64,000 nt of DNA from Ga0077530 sp046293075 (GTDB lineage Bacteria > Pseudomonadota > Alphaproteobacteria > Rhizobiales > Hyphomicrobiaceae): NCBI GenBank assembly GCA_046293075.1, contig JBKBPL010000010.1:1-64000 (forward strand). The letters run 5' to 3'. Each line of letters opens with the position of its first letter. The first letter of the stretch is position 1. Below, piece after piece: positions 52,445 to 61,084 of this stretch. Both the position numbers and the translations under genes were made by a program. The notes beneath the pieces are model-generated. The model did no database searches. It saw only the letters and a program-made list of their open reading frames with translations, and was not told where the DNA came from.

Positions 52445-54046
52445 ATGCCCAAGCCCAGGAGCGCGCTCTCACCCAACATCTCGCTCAAGCGCACAGTGCG
52501 GAAGCCCTCGGCGCGCTCGCGCGGCGGCATCGTGGTGACACAGAACCGGATGGCGTCGGAGGCGGGCGCGCGCGTGCTCAAAGCGGGCGGCCATGCGGTC
52601 GACGCGGCTGTCGCGGCCGCCATGACAGTGGGTGTCGCCGAGCCTTGGATGAGCGGTATCGGCGGCGTCGGCGCCATGCTCGTCTACGAGGCAAAGACGG
52701 GGACGATCCGCGCGTTCGACGGCGGCGGACGCAGCCCGAAGGCGCTCAAGCCCGAGGACTATGAGCTGACGGACGAACCCGATGTCGGCAACCTGTTTGG
52801 CTGGCCGATGGTGAAAGGCAACATCAACACAGTTGGCGCCAAGGCCGTGATCGCGCCCACCCAGCCGGCCCTGCTCGCGCTCGCCCACAAGCACTACGGC
52901 ACCAAGCGCTGGCGCGATCTCCTCAAGCCGGCGATCGCGCTTGCCGAGGAGGGCCTGCCGGTCGATTGGCACACGGCGCTCGTTGTTGGGTCGGCGATGA
53001 AGGATCTCCAGAAGGATCCTGGCGCCAGCGCGCACTATCTTCCAGGCGGTCTGCCGCCCTACGTTCCGGCGGCCATGGACCCGCGGCCGATCATGCGGCT
53101 GCCGCGCCCCGACCTTGCGCGCACGCTCAAAGCGATCGCCGCCGACGGGCCGGGCGTGCTCTACAAAGGGCCGCTGGCGCGCTCGATCGCTGAGGATATC
53201 CAGGCCATGGGCGGCTATCTTTCGGAGGAGGACCTCGCCGCCGTTGCGCCGCCGGAGCGCGAGCCGCTCATGATCTCCTACTTCGACCGCACGATCCACG
53301 TGCTGCCGGAGCTGAATGGCGGGCCGACGCTGGCCGTTGCCTTCCGAGATCTCCTGAAGCGGCGCAAGAAGCCCGAGACCAAGCCCAATGCCAAGACGTT
53401 TCTCGCCTACGCGGAGGCGATGCAGACGGCCTGGAAACACCGCTTCAAGTTCATGGGCGATGCCGGCGAGAAGACCGCGCCGACCTGCACGACGCACATA
53501 TGCGTTGTCGATCGTGAAGGCAACATGGTGACGCTGACCCAGACGTTGCTGTCGCTCTTCGGCGCGCGCATCGTGCTGCCGCAGTCGGGCATCCTCATGA
53601 ACAACGGCATCAACTGGTTCGATCCGACACCGGGGGGACCGAACGCGATCGCGCCCGATGCGCGCGCGCTGGCCAACTACGTGCCGGCCGTGATGACTGG
53701 CGGCGATGCCACGATCGCCATCGGCGGCTGCGGCGGGCGGCGCATTCTGCCGGCGGTGTTCCAGCTTCTGGCCATGTCGGCGGATTTCGGTTTCGACCTC
53801 GAGGAAGCCTTTCACGAGCCGCGGCTCGATATCTCCAACGTTGCACCGATCGTCATCGATCGGCGCCTGCCGCAGCGGGTCATCGACGCACTGACTGAGG
53901 CGCACAAGGCGGTGATCGGCGAGCCCATCGAGTTTCCGAGCAACTTCACGATTGCGGGCGCGGTGCGCCGCGCACGCGGGCGCAACGAGGGCGCGACGGA
54001 GCCCAATCACCCGTGGAGCGAGGCGGTCGCCGAGGACGAGGTCTGA
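52445..54046 (+). CDS. Gamma-glutamyltransferase family protein
   Basis: 533 aa. RGGIVVTQNRMASEAGARVLKAGGHAVDAAVA at the start (in pieces) and the self-cleavage site with catalytic Thr350 in TCTTHICVVDREGN, followed by a small subunit with NNGINWFDPTPGGPN. No signal peptide is evident, so it may be a cytoplasmic member of the Ntn-hydrolase family rather than periplasmic GGT. Cleaves gamma-glutamyl amides or acts on related acylated substrates. AAAGG site upstream. Confidence 0.9.
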   Translation: MPKPRSALSPNISLKRTVRKPSARSRGGIVVTQNRMASEAGARVLKAGGHAVDAAVAAAMTVGVAEPWMSGIGGVGAMLVYEAKTGTIRAFDGGGRSPKALKPEDYELTDEPDVGNLFGWPMVKGNINTVGAKAVIAPTQPALLALAHKHYGTKRWRDLLKPAIALAEEGLPVDWHTALVVGSAMKDLQKDPGASAHYLPGGLPPYVPAAMDPRPIMRLPRPDLARTLKAIAADGPGVLYKGPLARSIAEDIQAMGGYLSEEDLAAVAPPEREPLMISYFDRTIHVLPELNGGPTLAVAFRDLLKRRKKPETKPNAKTFLAYAEAMQTAWKHRFKFMGDAGEKTAPTCTTHICVVDREGNMVTLTQTLLSLFGARIVLPQSGILMNNGINWFDPTPGGPNAIAPDARALANYVPAVMTGGDATIAIGGCGGRRILPAVFQLLAMSADFGFDLEEAFHEPRLDISNVAPIVIDRRLPQRVIDALTEAHKAVIGEPIEFPSNFTIAGAVRRARGRNEGATEPNHPWSEAVAEDEV

Positions 54047-54061
54047 GTCTAGGCCAGGGAC

Positions 54062-54622
54062 TCAATCAACGGCGCCGCAGGTGCACTTCTCGGGCTCACG
54101 CTGGCGGATCCAATCCCGCAGGAGGGCGAGATCGTCCGGCGAGAGCAGGCGACGCGCCGCCGGGATGAGGAACGCATTCTCCCAAAGAACGTGCCGCCGC
54201 ATCGGCACGAAGTGCGCGCGCAGCAGATAGCCGACCATTTCGGGATTCTCTGGCGGGCCGCCCCGCGCGAGGTCCTGGAGGGCATCAATGATCTCCTGGT
54301 CGAGACCGGCGTCGACGGCGTGCTCGAACGCGAGCTGGGCGAGGCCGGCGAGAAGATCAGGATTCGAGTTGCGATATTGGTAGAGCAACGGAAAGAGGGC
54401 CTGCTCCTCGAAGGCCATGTGATTGGCCCAGCCGTGCGCAATGGCGGTGCATGCGAGCTGCGCGAGTTGGGGCGCTGCGTTTTCGGGCAGGCTATCGGCG
54501 ATGTGCTCCAGCAGGTCGCAGAGGTCGAGCCGCTGCGCATTGTCCTCCTCCAGCAAGTGCAGAGGGTCGATGGCTCGACAGTTCGCCCCCGGCGAAGCAC
54601 ACCTTCGCTTGTCTTCTATCAC
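54062..54622 (-). CDS. Hemerythrin-like (HHE) domain protein
   Basis: 186 aa, four-helix HHE domain. His/Glu clusters: LHLLEEDN, AIAHGWANHMAFEEQALFPLL (about residues 60-80), AFEHAVDAG and MRRHVLWENAFLIPAAR (about 140-156) supply the diiron ligands. Likely senses or stores O2/NO or protects iron-sulfur centres. The C-terminal CTCG adds a metal-binding pair. Cytosolic. Confidence 0.85.
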   Translation of the reverse strand: MIEDKRRCASPGANCRAIDPLHLLEEDNAQRLDLCDLLEHIADSLPENAAPQLAQLACTAIAHGWANHMAFEEQALFPLLYQYRNSNPDLLAGLAQLAFEHAVDAGLDQEIIDALQDLARGGPPENPEMVGYLLRAHFVPMRRHVLWENAFLIPAARRLLSPDDLALLRDWIRQREPEKCTCGAVD

Positions 54623-54753
54623 GATACCGGCCCTCTTCCCGCGAATGCCCCGACCCGGGCGCGCGCGGCGTCGCTGCGCTATTGCAGTGGAGAATCTGCT
54701 GTTTTCAAGGCCTTTCGGCCTTGATGCGCGTCAAGAGGGGCTCGCGGTCATCC

Positions 54754-56067
54754 TCAGTGGCCGGACTTCTCGGCGCGAAGGCGCTGCCAGTAGGCAAGGC
54801 GCTTCCTGATCTCGCGTTCGAAGCCGCGCTCGGGCGGGTCGTAGTACTGCTCGCGCGGCATCTCATCAGGAAAATAGTCCTGGCCGGAGAAGCCTTCCGC
54901 TGTCGCGTGGTCGTACGCATAGCCTGCGCCATAGCCCTGTTCGGCCATGAGGCGCGTCGGCGCATTAAGAATGTGCTTCGGAGGCGCGAGGCTGCCGTTC
55001 TGCTTGGCAGCCCGCATCGCGGCGCCATAGGCCATGTAGGCGGCGTTCGACTTGGGCGCGGTCGCCATGTAGATGGTCGCTTGTGCGAGCGCCAGCTCGC
55101 CCTCGGGGCTGCCGAGGAAATCATAGGTGTCCTTTGCGGCGAGGGCCTGTGTGACGGCAGCGGGATCGGCGAGGCCGATATCCTCGATCGCCATGCGCAC
55201 GAGGCGACGGGCGAGGAAGAGGCGGTCCTCACCGCCGTCGAGCATCCGGCAGAGCCAGTAGAGCGCCGCGTCCGGATCGGAGCCGCGGACGGCCTTGTGC
55301 AGTGCGCTGATCAGATTGTAGTGGCCGTCGCGGCTCTTGTCGTAGAGGGGGGCGCGGCGCTGCACAAGCGATACGAGGGACGCCACCGTCAGCGGCGGCT
55401 CGCCGGGAGCGACGGCGGCGAGCACTTCCTCTGCGAGGTTGATGAGCGCGCGACCGTCGCCGTCGGCCATGCCAACAAGTGCCGATCGCGCCTCGGCATC
55501 GACCGGCAGCGTGCGACCCGTTTCGTGCTCGACGCGGGCGATCAACTCGTCCATGGCCGCATCATCGAGGCGGTTCAGCACCAGCGTCGTTGCGCGCGAC
55601 AGAAGAGCGCCGTTGAGCTCGAAGGAAGGGTTCTCGGTCGTGGCGCCGACGAGCGTGATGGTGCCGTCCTCCATGTGCGGGAGGAAGCCGTCCTGCTGGG
55701 CGCGGTTGAAGCGATGGATCTCGTCGATGAAGAGCAGGGTTCCCTTGCCCTGCTCACGCCGGGCCTTGGCGCGGTCGAAAGCTTTGCGCAGATCCTGCAC
55801 GCCCGAGAAGATGGCCGAAAGCTGCTCGAACGCGAGGCTCGTCTCCTGCGCGAGGAGCCGTGCGATGGTCGTCTTGCCGACACCAGGCGGTCCCCAGAGG
55901 ATGAGGTTCGGCAGGCGGCCGGCGCGCAGCATCCGCGTGAGCGAGCCTTCGGGTCCGACGATGTGCGCCTGTCCGACGACTTCGGCGAGCTTCTTGGGAC
56001 GCAGGCGGTCGGCGAGCGGGCGCGGGGCGCCCTGCTCAAGGCCCGCAGCTTCAAAAAGATTGGTCAT
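54754..56067 (-). CDS. rarA: Replication-associated recombination protein A (AAA+ ATPase)
   Basis: 437 aa. Walker A GPPGVGKTTIARLLA (about residues 59-73), Walker B LLFIDEIHRFN, sensor 1 VGATTENPSFELN, and the C-terminal RarA tetramerisation domain with SDPDAALYWLCRML and QNGSLAPPKHILNAPTRLM. Acts at stalled replication forks. Start 56067 (MTNLFEAAGLEQGAPRPLADRLRPK in pieces) is the conserved N-terminus. Confidence 0.95.
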   Translation of the reverse strand: MTNLFEAAGLEQGAPRPLADRLRPKKLAEVVGQAHIVGPEGSLTRMLRAGRLPNLILWGPPGVGKTTIARLLAQETSLAFEQLSAIFSGVQDLRKAFDRAKARREQGKGTLLFIDEIHRFNRAQQDGFLPHMEDGTITLVGATTENPSFELNGALLSRATTLVLNRLDDAAMDELIARVEHETGRTLPVDAEARSALVGMADGDGRALINLAEEVLAAVAPGEPPLTVASLVSLVQRRAPLYDKSRDGHYNLISALHKAVRGSDPDAALYWLCRMLDGGEDRLFLARRLVRMAIEDIGLADPAAVTQALAAKDTYDFLGSPEGELALAQATIYMATAPKSNAAYMAYGAAMRAAKQNGSLAPPKHILNAPTRLMAEQGYGAGYAYDHATAEGFSGQDYFPDEMPREQYYDPPERGFEREIRKRLAYWQRLRAEKSGH

Positions 56068-56161
56068 GCTCTGAGCTCCGCCGCGCGCTGCATCCACGCC
56101 ACGGCGCACTGACCGTGGCAAGGATCGCGCGCCGCCGTCAAGTGCAGCTCAGGGCAGCCGC

Positions 56162-56389
56162 TCAGGCCGTGCGCCGGATCAGGAAGCGATAGACGCCGCC
56201 GGCCTCGGACTGCTCGACCAGCTCGTGCTTCGTCTGCCGGCAGAAGGCCTGGAAGTCTGCGACCGCACCGGGGTCGGTGGCGAGCACCTCGAGCGTGCCG
56301 TTGACGGGCACCTCGACGATCGCCTTCTTGGCCTTGAGGATCGGCAGCGGGCAGTTGAGGCCCTTGGTATCCAGCGTCTTGTCGGCCAT
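56162..56389 (-). CDS. tusA: TusA-family sulfurtransferase
   Basis: 75 aa. DTKGLNCPLPILKAKKAI with the reactive Cys13 in the C-P-x-P motif defines TusA-like persulfide carriers used in tRNA thiolation, molybdenum cofactor synthesis and sulfur metabolism. FCRQTKHELVEQSEAGGVYRFLIRR is the family's C-terminal half. Start at 56389; the longer frame runs into the divergent gene. Shares a 130-bp promoter region with the deacetylase-like gene. Confidence 0.92.
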   Translation of the reverse strand: MADKTLDTKGLNCPLPILKAKKAIVEVPVNGTLEVLATDPGAVADFQAFCRQTKHELVEQSEAGGVYRFLIRRTA

Positions 56390-56519
56390 GCTCTTCAAGC
56401 TCCGTGCGCTTGCCGTCTGTCCCTGCGTCCACGGTTCTGTTGCGCAGTCCATGGCCGCTGCCCCATATTCAAGCCTGCGTATAATTGAATGCAAGTGTGC
56501 CGTCGAGAGGCAGGATAGC

Positions 56520-57641
56520 GTGCAGCCGTTCCTTGTGACGCATGACATCTTCCGGCGGGCGGCCTTCGGGCGCCACCATCCGCTCGCGACGGGGCGGCAG
56601 GCGGCCGTCCAGGACCTCATCGAGGTGTTGGGCTGGCGCGATCCGGCATCGACGCGTGTTCCTGAGCTGCCCGGGCGAGAAGTGCTGGAGCGCTTTCACG
56701 CGCCTGAATATCTGGACGCGCTCGAGCAGGCGGACGTGGCGGGAAGAGCCACGGCCGAGATGCGGGAGCGCTACAACCTCGGCACCATGGAATGCCCGGT
56801 GTTCCCGGGTCTCTGGGACCGGGCGCGGGCGACGGTTGGCGGGTCGCTGCTGGCGGGCGAGCTGGTCCTCGGCGGCGGGGTGGCGTTCCATCCGACGGGA
56901 GGGACGCACCATGGGCAGCCCGCGCGCGCCTCGGGGTTCTGCTATCTCAACGACCCCGTGTTCGCGGTCCTGCGCCTGCTCGACGGCGGGTTGACCCGCG
57001 TGCTTCATGTCGATCTCGACGCTCATCATGGCGATGGCGTCGAGGCGGCCTTTGCGCGCGATCCGCGCGTGCATCTGGTGTCGGTCCACGAGGACGGGCG
57101 CTGGCCGGGCAGCGGACGTGCAATGGACACGCTCGGGGGGCGGGCGTTGAACGTGCCGGTTCCCCGCGGCGTCAATGACAGCGAGTATGCGCTGGTCCTC
57201 AAGCGGCTGGTTTATCCATTCGTTCGCAAGCTCGCGCCTGAGGCTATTGTTGTGCTGCTCGGCGCGGACGGGCTTGCCGGCGATCCGTTGTCGGCCATGC
57301 GGCTGTCGAACAACGCCTTGTGGTCGGCAAGCCGCGCGCTCGTCGCGATGGCGCCGCGCGCGGTGATCCTTGGCGGCGGCGGTTACAACCCCTGGACGAC
57401 GGCACGGCTGTGGGCGGGGATGTGGGGGCTGCTCCAGGGGCACGACCTCTCCGGCGAGCTTCCTGCTGCGGCACGGGCGGTGCTCGCCGGCCTCGACTGC
57501 GATCTGGTCGATGATGAGGACCGAGAGCCGCACTGGCTGACGACGCTCGTGGACACGCCCAATGCCGGGCCGATCCGGCCGGAGCTCATGGCGCTCATCG
57601 AGGCACATCCGCTGCAATCACACGAAACGCCGATTGCCTGA
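56520..57641 (+). CDS. Histone deacetylase-like (acetoin utilisation / HDAC) hydrolase
   Basis: 373 aa from GTG 56520 with AGGCAGGA upstream. Zinc hydrolase: GGTHHG (His130-His131), VLHVDLDAHHGDG with Zn ligands Asp165, Asp167 and His169, and the later LGADGLAGDP (Asp) loop. Bacterial members hydrolyse acetylated amines or polyamines. An ATG at 56454 would give a longer N-terminus lacking homology. The radical SAM gene starts 28 bp after its stop, across an operator-like palindrome. Confidence 0.85.
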   Translation: MQPFLVTHDIFRRAAFGRHHPLATGRQAAVQDLIEVLGWRDPASTRVPELPGREVLERFHAPEYLDALEQADVAGRATAEMRERYNLGTMECPVFPGLWDRARATVGGSLLAGELVLGGGVAFHPTGGTHHGQPARASGFCYLNDPVFAVLRLLDGGLTRVLHVDLDAHHGDGVEAAFARDPRVHLVSVHEDGRWPGSGRAMDTLGGRALNVPVPRGVNDSEYALVLKRLVYPFVRKLAPEAIVVLLGADGLAGDPLSAMRLSNNALWSASRALVAMAPRAVILGGGGYNPWTTARLWAGMWGLLQGHDLSGELPAAARAVLAGLDCDLVDDEDREPHWLTTLVDTPNAGPIRPELMALIEAHPLQSHETPIA

Positions 57642-57660
57642 TATTCGCAAATGCGAATAT
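57641..57660. promoter_or_regulatory. 20-bp palindrome, ArsR-type (ATTC-N8-GAAT) operator candidate
   Basis: ATATTCGCAAATGCGAATAT, two perfect 9-bp arms around AA, centred 20 bp before the radical SAM ATG and beginning at the last base of the deacetylase stop. It fits ATTC-N8-GAAT, the consensus I recall for the sulfide/persulfide-responsive ArsR repressor SqrR. No arsR gene lies in the window. A site of a different repressor is possible. Confidence 0.6.
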
Positions 57661-57669
57661 GATCAGCGC

Positions 57670-58710
57670 ATGAACTGGATCGATCATCTCGCGACCGTCG
57701 AGCCGCTCGAAGACGCCGACTTCGATGCAGCGCTCGTTGCGGCCATGCAGGAAGCTGCGCAAGCGCGTGGGCGGCAGACGCCGATCCGCTTCTCGACGCC
57801 GACGTTCAAGGAATATACGACCTCCGAAATTCAGGGCTGCGGCAAGAACTCCTTTCCGGCCTTCTCGGTGACCGGCGGGGCCTGCGCGCTCGACTGCGAC
57901 CACTGCCAGGCGAAGATCCTGGAGCCGATGATCCCGGCGACGACGCCCGAAATGCTCGACGCCAAGGTGCGCGATCTCGTCCTGCTGCAGGACCTGCAGG
58001 GCTTCCTGCTCTCAGGCGGCTCGAACCGGCGCAACGAGATCAAGTACGAGAAGTACTACCCCGTCATCGAGAAGCTGAAGCGCGACTTTCCCTATCTCAA
58101 GGTCGCGATCCACTCGGCACTGCTCGACGAGCGCCGTGCGCGGATGATGGAAAGCGCCGGTGTCGACACCGCGATGATGGACGTGATCGGGGCGCAAGAA
58201 ACGATCCGCGAGGTGTATCACCTTGAGCGTTCCGTCGATGACTTCGAGGCGACGCTCGCTGCGCTGTGCGCGACGCGTATGGAGGTCGTGCCGCACATTG
58301 TCATTGGCCTGCACTACGGGCGCCTGCTCGGCGAGGCAAACGCGCTCGACATCTGCGCGCGGCACGCCATCCACAGTCTCGTGCTGGTGGTGGTCATGCC
58401 GTTCTACGCGCGGTCCGGCATGTTCGCGACGCCTTCGGCACATGATGTTGGACGCATCTTCCTTGAAGCCCGGCAGCGTCTCGCGGCGAAGCCGGTGCTG
58501 CTCGGCTGCGCGCGTCCGCCGGGCATGCACAAGCGCATTGTCGATGCGTACGCCGTTATGGCCGGCATCGACGGCGTCGCGTTCCCGGCCGAGGGCGTGA
58601 TCGGCGTGTGCGAGGCGATCGGACGGCCATATGAGCAGCAGCACGCGTGCTGCTCCATCAAAGTCGGCGGAAGCTTTGGTTCGGGCGCGAAGAACGCCTG
58701 CGCCGCCTGA
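57670..58710 (+). CDS. Radical SAM protein (biotin/lipoyl synthase-related group)
   Basis: 346 aa. Cluster motif C72-x3-C76-x2-C79 (GACALDCDHC) binds the SAM-cleaving 4Fe-4S. LLSGGSNRRNEIKYEKY, VAIHSALLDERRARMMESAGVD, PHIVIGLHYGRLLGE and LLGCARPPG follow the TIM barrel as in biotin-synthase-related proteins (COG2516-like). Extra cysteines at the end (ACCS, NACAA) could hold a second cluster. Reaction unknown; a lipoyl-synthase-like sulfur insertion is only a hypothesis. Confidence 0.82.
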   Translation: MNWIDHLATVEPLEDADFDAALVAAMQEAAQARGRQTPIRFSTPTFKEYTTSEIQGCGKNSFPAFSVTGGACALDCDHCQAKILEPMIPATTPEMLDAKVRDLVLLQDLQGFLLSGGSNRRNEIKYEKYYPVIEKLKRDFPYLKVAIHSALLDERRARMMESAGVDTAMMDVIGAQETIREVYHLERSVDDFEATLAALCATRMEVVPHIVIGLHYGRLLGEANALDICARHAIHSLVLVVVMPFYARSGMFATPSAHDVGRIFLEARQRLAAKPVLLGCARPPGMHKRIVDAYAVMAGIDGVAFPAEGVIGVCEAIGRPYEQQHACCSIKVGGSFGSGAKNACAA

Positions 58711-58716
58711 GCAGAC

Positions 58717-59466
58717 CTACGCGGCCGTGAAGCCGCCATCCACGAACAGCTCGACGCCGGTGATGTAGGAGGCCTCATCAGAGGCGAGGAGAAGGTTGGC
58801 GTAGGCCACCTCGTCGACCTCACCGGTCCGCCCCATTGGAATGCTGCCGAGCAGCCGCCGGCGCAGCTCGGGATCTGCGGTGAGCTTCGATGTGCGCATG
58901 GGTGGCATGAAGCCCGGATGAACCGAATTGATGCGAATGCCGTCCGGCGCGTACTGGACCGCGGCCGCTTTCGTCATCGTGCGCACGGCACCCTTGGCCG
59001 CGTTATAGCCCATGTGCACGTAGTCCTGTCCGACGACACCGCTGATCGACGAGATATTCACGATCGCGCCGGCCCTTTGCTGCTGCATGATCGGGATGAC
59101 CGCGCGCAGGCCGAGGAAGTTGCCGCGGGCATTGATCGACATCTGGCGGTCCCACATCTCGAGATCGAGCTTGTCGGGGATCGAGCCGCTGACGCCGGCA
59201 TTGTTGATGAGAATGTCAATGCGCCCGTAGGCAGCGAGCGTCGTGTCAACGACGCGCTGCCAGTCGGGTTCCTTCGACACATCGTGCCGTACGAACCTGG
59301 CATTACCGTTCGCGCGCACGATATCGGCGGCGACTGCCGGACCGTCCTTGTCGTCGATGTCGGTGAGGATCAGCTTCGCGCCTTCCCGCGCAAAGAGGCG
59401 GGCTGTCGCGGCCCCCATGCCCGCAGCCGCGCCCGTGATGATGGCGACCTTGTCCTTGAGTCTCAT
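58717..59466 (-). CDS. SDR-family oxidoreductase
   Basis: 249 aa. Classical short-chain dehydrogenase: nucleotide site TGAAAGMGAATARLF (about residues 12-26), LTDIDDKD for NAD preference, NNAGVSG, and the catalytic S..Y-x-x-x-K in NISSISGVVG and YNAAKG. Family length. Position just downstream of MmgE/PrpD and on the same strand suggests joint oxidation of a hydroxyacid, but the 13-bp gap is the only evidence. Confidence 0.92.
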   Translation of the reverse strand: MRLKDKVAIITGAAAGMGAATARLFAREGAKLILTDIDDKDGPAVAADIVRANGNARFVRHDVSKEPDWQRVVDTTLAAYGRIDILINNAGVSGSIPDKLDLEMWDRQMSINARGNFLGLRAVIPIMQQQRAGAIVNISSISGVVGQDYVHMGYNAAKGAVRTMTKAAAVQYAPDGIRINSVHPGFMPPMRTSKLTADPELRRRLLGSIPMGRTGEVDEVAYANLLLASDEASYITGVELFVDGGFTAA

Positions 59467-59479
59467 GGGCCTCCTCCCG

Positions 59480-60847
59480 TCAGCCTGCTCTGCGCAGGGC
59501 ATCTTCGGGGACAGCATAGAGCGTCAGCGGCTGGTCTGCAGCCCAGAGCTCGGCGAGCAGGCGCTTGGCGGCGTCGGCGCCGAGCACAGGGCTGGCCAGC
59601 TCAAGGAATTTGTCCGAGACGTCGGCGTCGCTGAGCGGCGCGTCAGGGTCGCCCTTGCGCGTCGGCTGGTAGTGCTCGAGGGTACGGCCGTCTTCGAGCT
59701 CGATTGCAACGCGGGCCGAGCGGCGCTTGGGGAAATCCGCCGCGCACTGTGCGTCGAGCTTCAGCTCGACCTTGTCGGAGAGCGCCTGCACGCGCGCATC
59801 GGCGAGGCGTTCGGGCTCATAGGCATTGAGGCGCACGCTGCCGTGCACGAGCGCACTTGCGACGAGGAAGGGCGTCGAGAATTTGCCCTCGAAGGGTGTC
59901 GTCGCTTTGGGGACCCCCGCAACCTCGAGCGTCGCGCGATAGCCGCCGACGCGAATGCGCTTGATGGCCTCGGGGGCAAAACCGTGCTCGGCCTTGAGGT
60001 GGAGGACGCCGTCGATCGCCGGGAAGGCATGGCCGCAGCAGCCGTGGTTCTTGAAGGTCATCTGCGTGATGTTGTAGTGCGCGCCGAGGCCGGCCGTGGC
60101 TTTCGACCAGTCGACCGTGGTGCTCATGGCGGCGCCGAACCCCGCTTCACCTTCGAGCACGTCGAGCGTGCCGGTCATGCCGTATTCGGCACTGAGCGCG
60201 GCCATGGCGCCGGCTTCAGCGGCATGGCCGGCGTGCAGCGGTTTCGACATCGAGTCCGAGCGAAAGGCCTGCTGGAGCGCCGCGGCCATGGTCGCCGAGG
60301 TGGCGAGCGCGTGCGCGAATTGATCTCTGTTGAGCTTCAGGATCGTCGCGACGGCCGCAGCGGCGCCGAACGTGCCGACAGTGCCGGTCGTGTGCCAGAA
60401 CTTGTAGTGCGAGGGCTGCACGGAGAGACCGATGCGCGTCGAGATCTCGTAGCCGATGATGATCGCGGTGAGGAGTTCCGCAGCAGTTGCGCCTTTGGCC
60501 TGGGCGGCGGCGAGGGCGGCGCCGATCGTCGGGCAGCCGGGGTGATAGATGGCGTCGCGGAAGATGTCGTCGAACTCGATGGTGTGCGAGGCCGTGCCGT
60601 TGATGAGGGCGGCCGTGCGCAGCGGTCCGAACCGCCCCGAGCCATACACGTACGCCTTGCCGTGGCCGAGCTCGTCGGCGAGGCCCTTGATCATGGCTTG
60701 GGCAGGGTCGATCCGGGTGCCTGGCAGCAGCGAAGCGAACCAGTCGATCAGCGCCCGCTTGGCGTGATGGCGGACATCTGCAGGCAGTGCGCGGTCCCGC
60801 TCCGCAACTCCGTAGTCGGCCAGCCTCTCGACGATCGTGCCTGCCAT
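59480..60847 (-). CDS. MmgE/PrpD family protein
   Basis: 455 aa. 2-methylcitrate dehydratase/iminodisuccinate epimerase superfamily: ALIDWFASLLPGT, INGTASHTIEFDD (active-site His/Asp region), HPGCPTIGAALA, and GHAAEAGAMAALSAEYG. Binding of an acidic polycarboxylate is usual; substrate unknown here. Start at 60847; an in-frame ORF continues upstream through repeat copy B and is not coding. Confidence 0.9.
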   Translation of the reverse strand: MAGTIVERLADYGVAERDRALPADVRHHAKRALIDWFASLLPGTRIDPAQAMIKGLADELGHGKAYVYGSGRFGPLRTAALINGTASHTIEFDDIFRDAIYHPGCPTIGAALAAAQAKGATAAELLTAIIIGYEISTRIGLSVQPSHYKFWHTTGTVGTFGAAAAVATILKLNRDQFAHALATSATMAAALQQAFRSDSMSKPLHAGHAAEAGAMAALSAEYGMTGTLDVLEGEAGFGAAMSTTVDWSKATAGLGAHYNITQMTFKNHGCCGHAFPAIDGVLHLKAEHGFAPEAIKRIRVGGYRATLEVAGVPKATTPFEGKFSTPFLVASALVHGSVRLNAYEPERLADARVQALSDKVELKLDAQCAADFPKRRSARVAIELEDGRTLEHYQPTRKGDPDAPLSDADVSDKFLELASPVLGADAAKRLLAELWAADQPLTLYAVPEDALRRAG

Positions 60848-60927
60848 CGCGCGCTCCCCGCTTGACGCTTTCTTTGTCCGGACATGGTAGGCGACGAGAG
60901 GACGGATGAAAAGCGCGGTTGCTCGTG

Positions 60928-61083
60928 TCCCGATCGCGAAGTTCGTCACCATCGGCGGCGGGCCCTCGAACGAACCTCGCGATCGAAAGGAAACTCGCAA
61001 GCCTATGTTTCTCGTGTGGTTCAGATTCCGAAGTCCGCCGCCGACACCTACCGCGACGTGGGGGCGGACTTCGGAAGCACCAC
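60928..61083 (+). repeat. Dispersed intergenic repeat, copy B
   Basis: 156 bp matching 35805-35935, with a 25-bp longer loop in the right-hand hairpin. Hairpin arms are 14 bp perfect (TTCCGAAGTCCGCC and complement, within 61020-61080). It lies between the acyl-CoA synthetase stop (1 bp away) and the MmgE/PrpD start. In + orientation both copies start TCCCGATCGCGAAGTTCG. Confidence 0.85.
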
Positions 61084-61084
61084 T

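Noticed and set aside
57545..57641. Intrinsic terminator at the end of the deacetylase-like gene
   Set aside because: The palindrome following it has no T-run and sits at operator distance from the next ATG, so an operator is the better reading.
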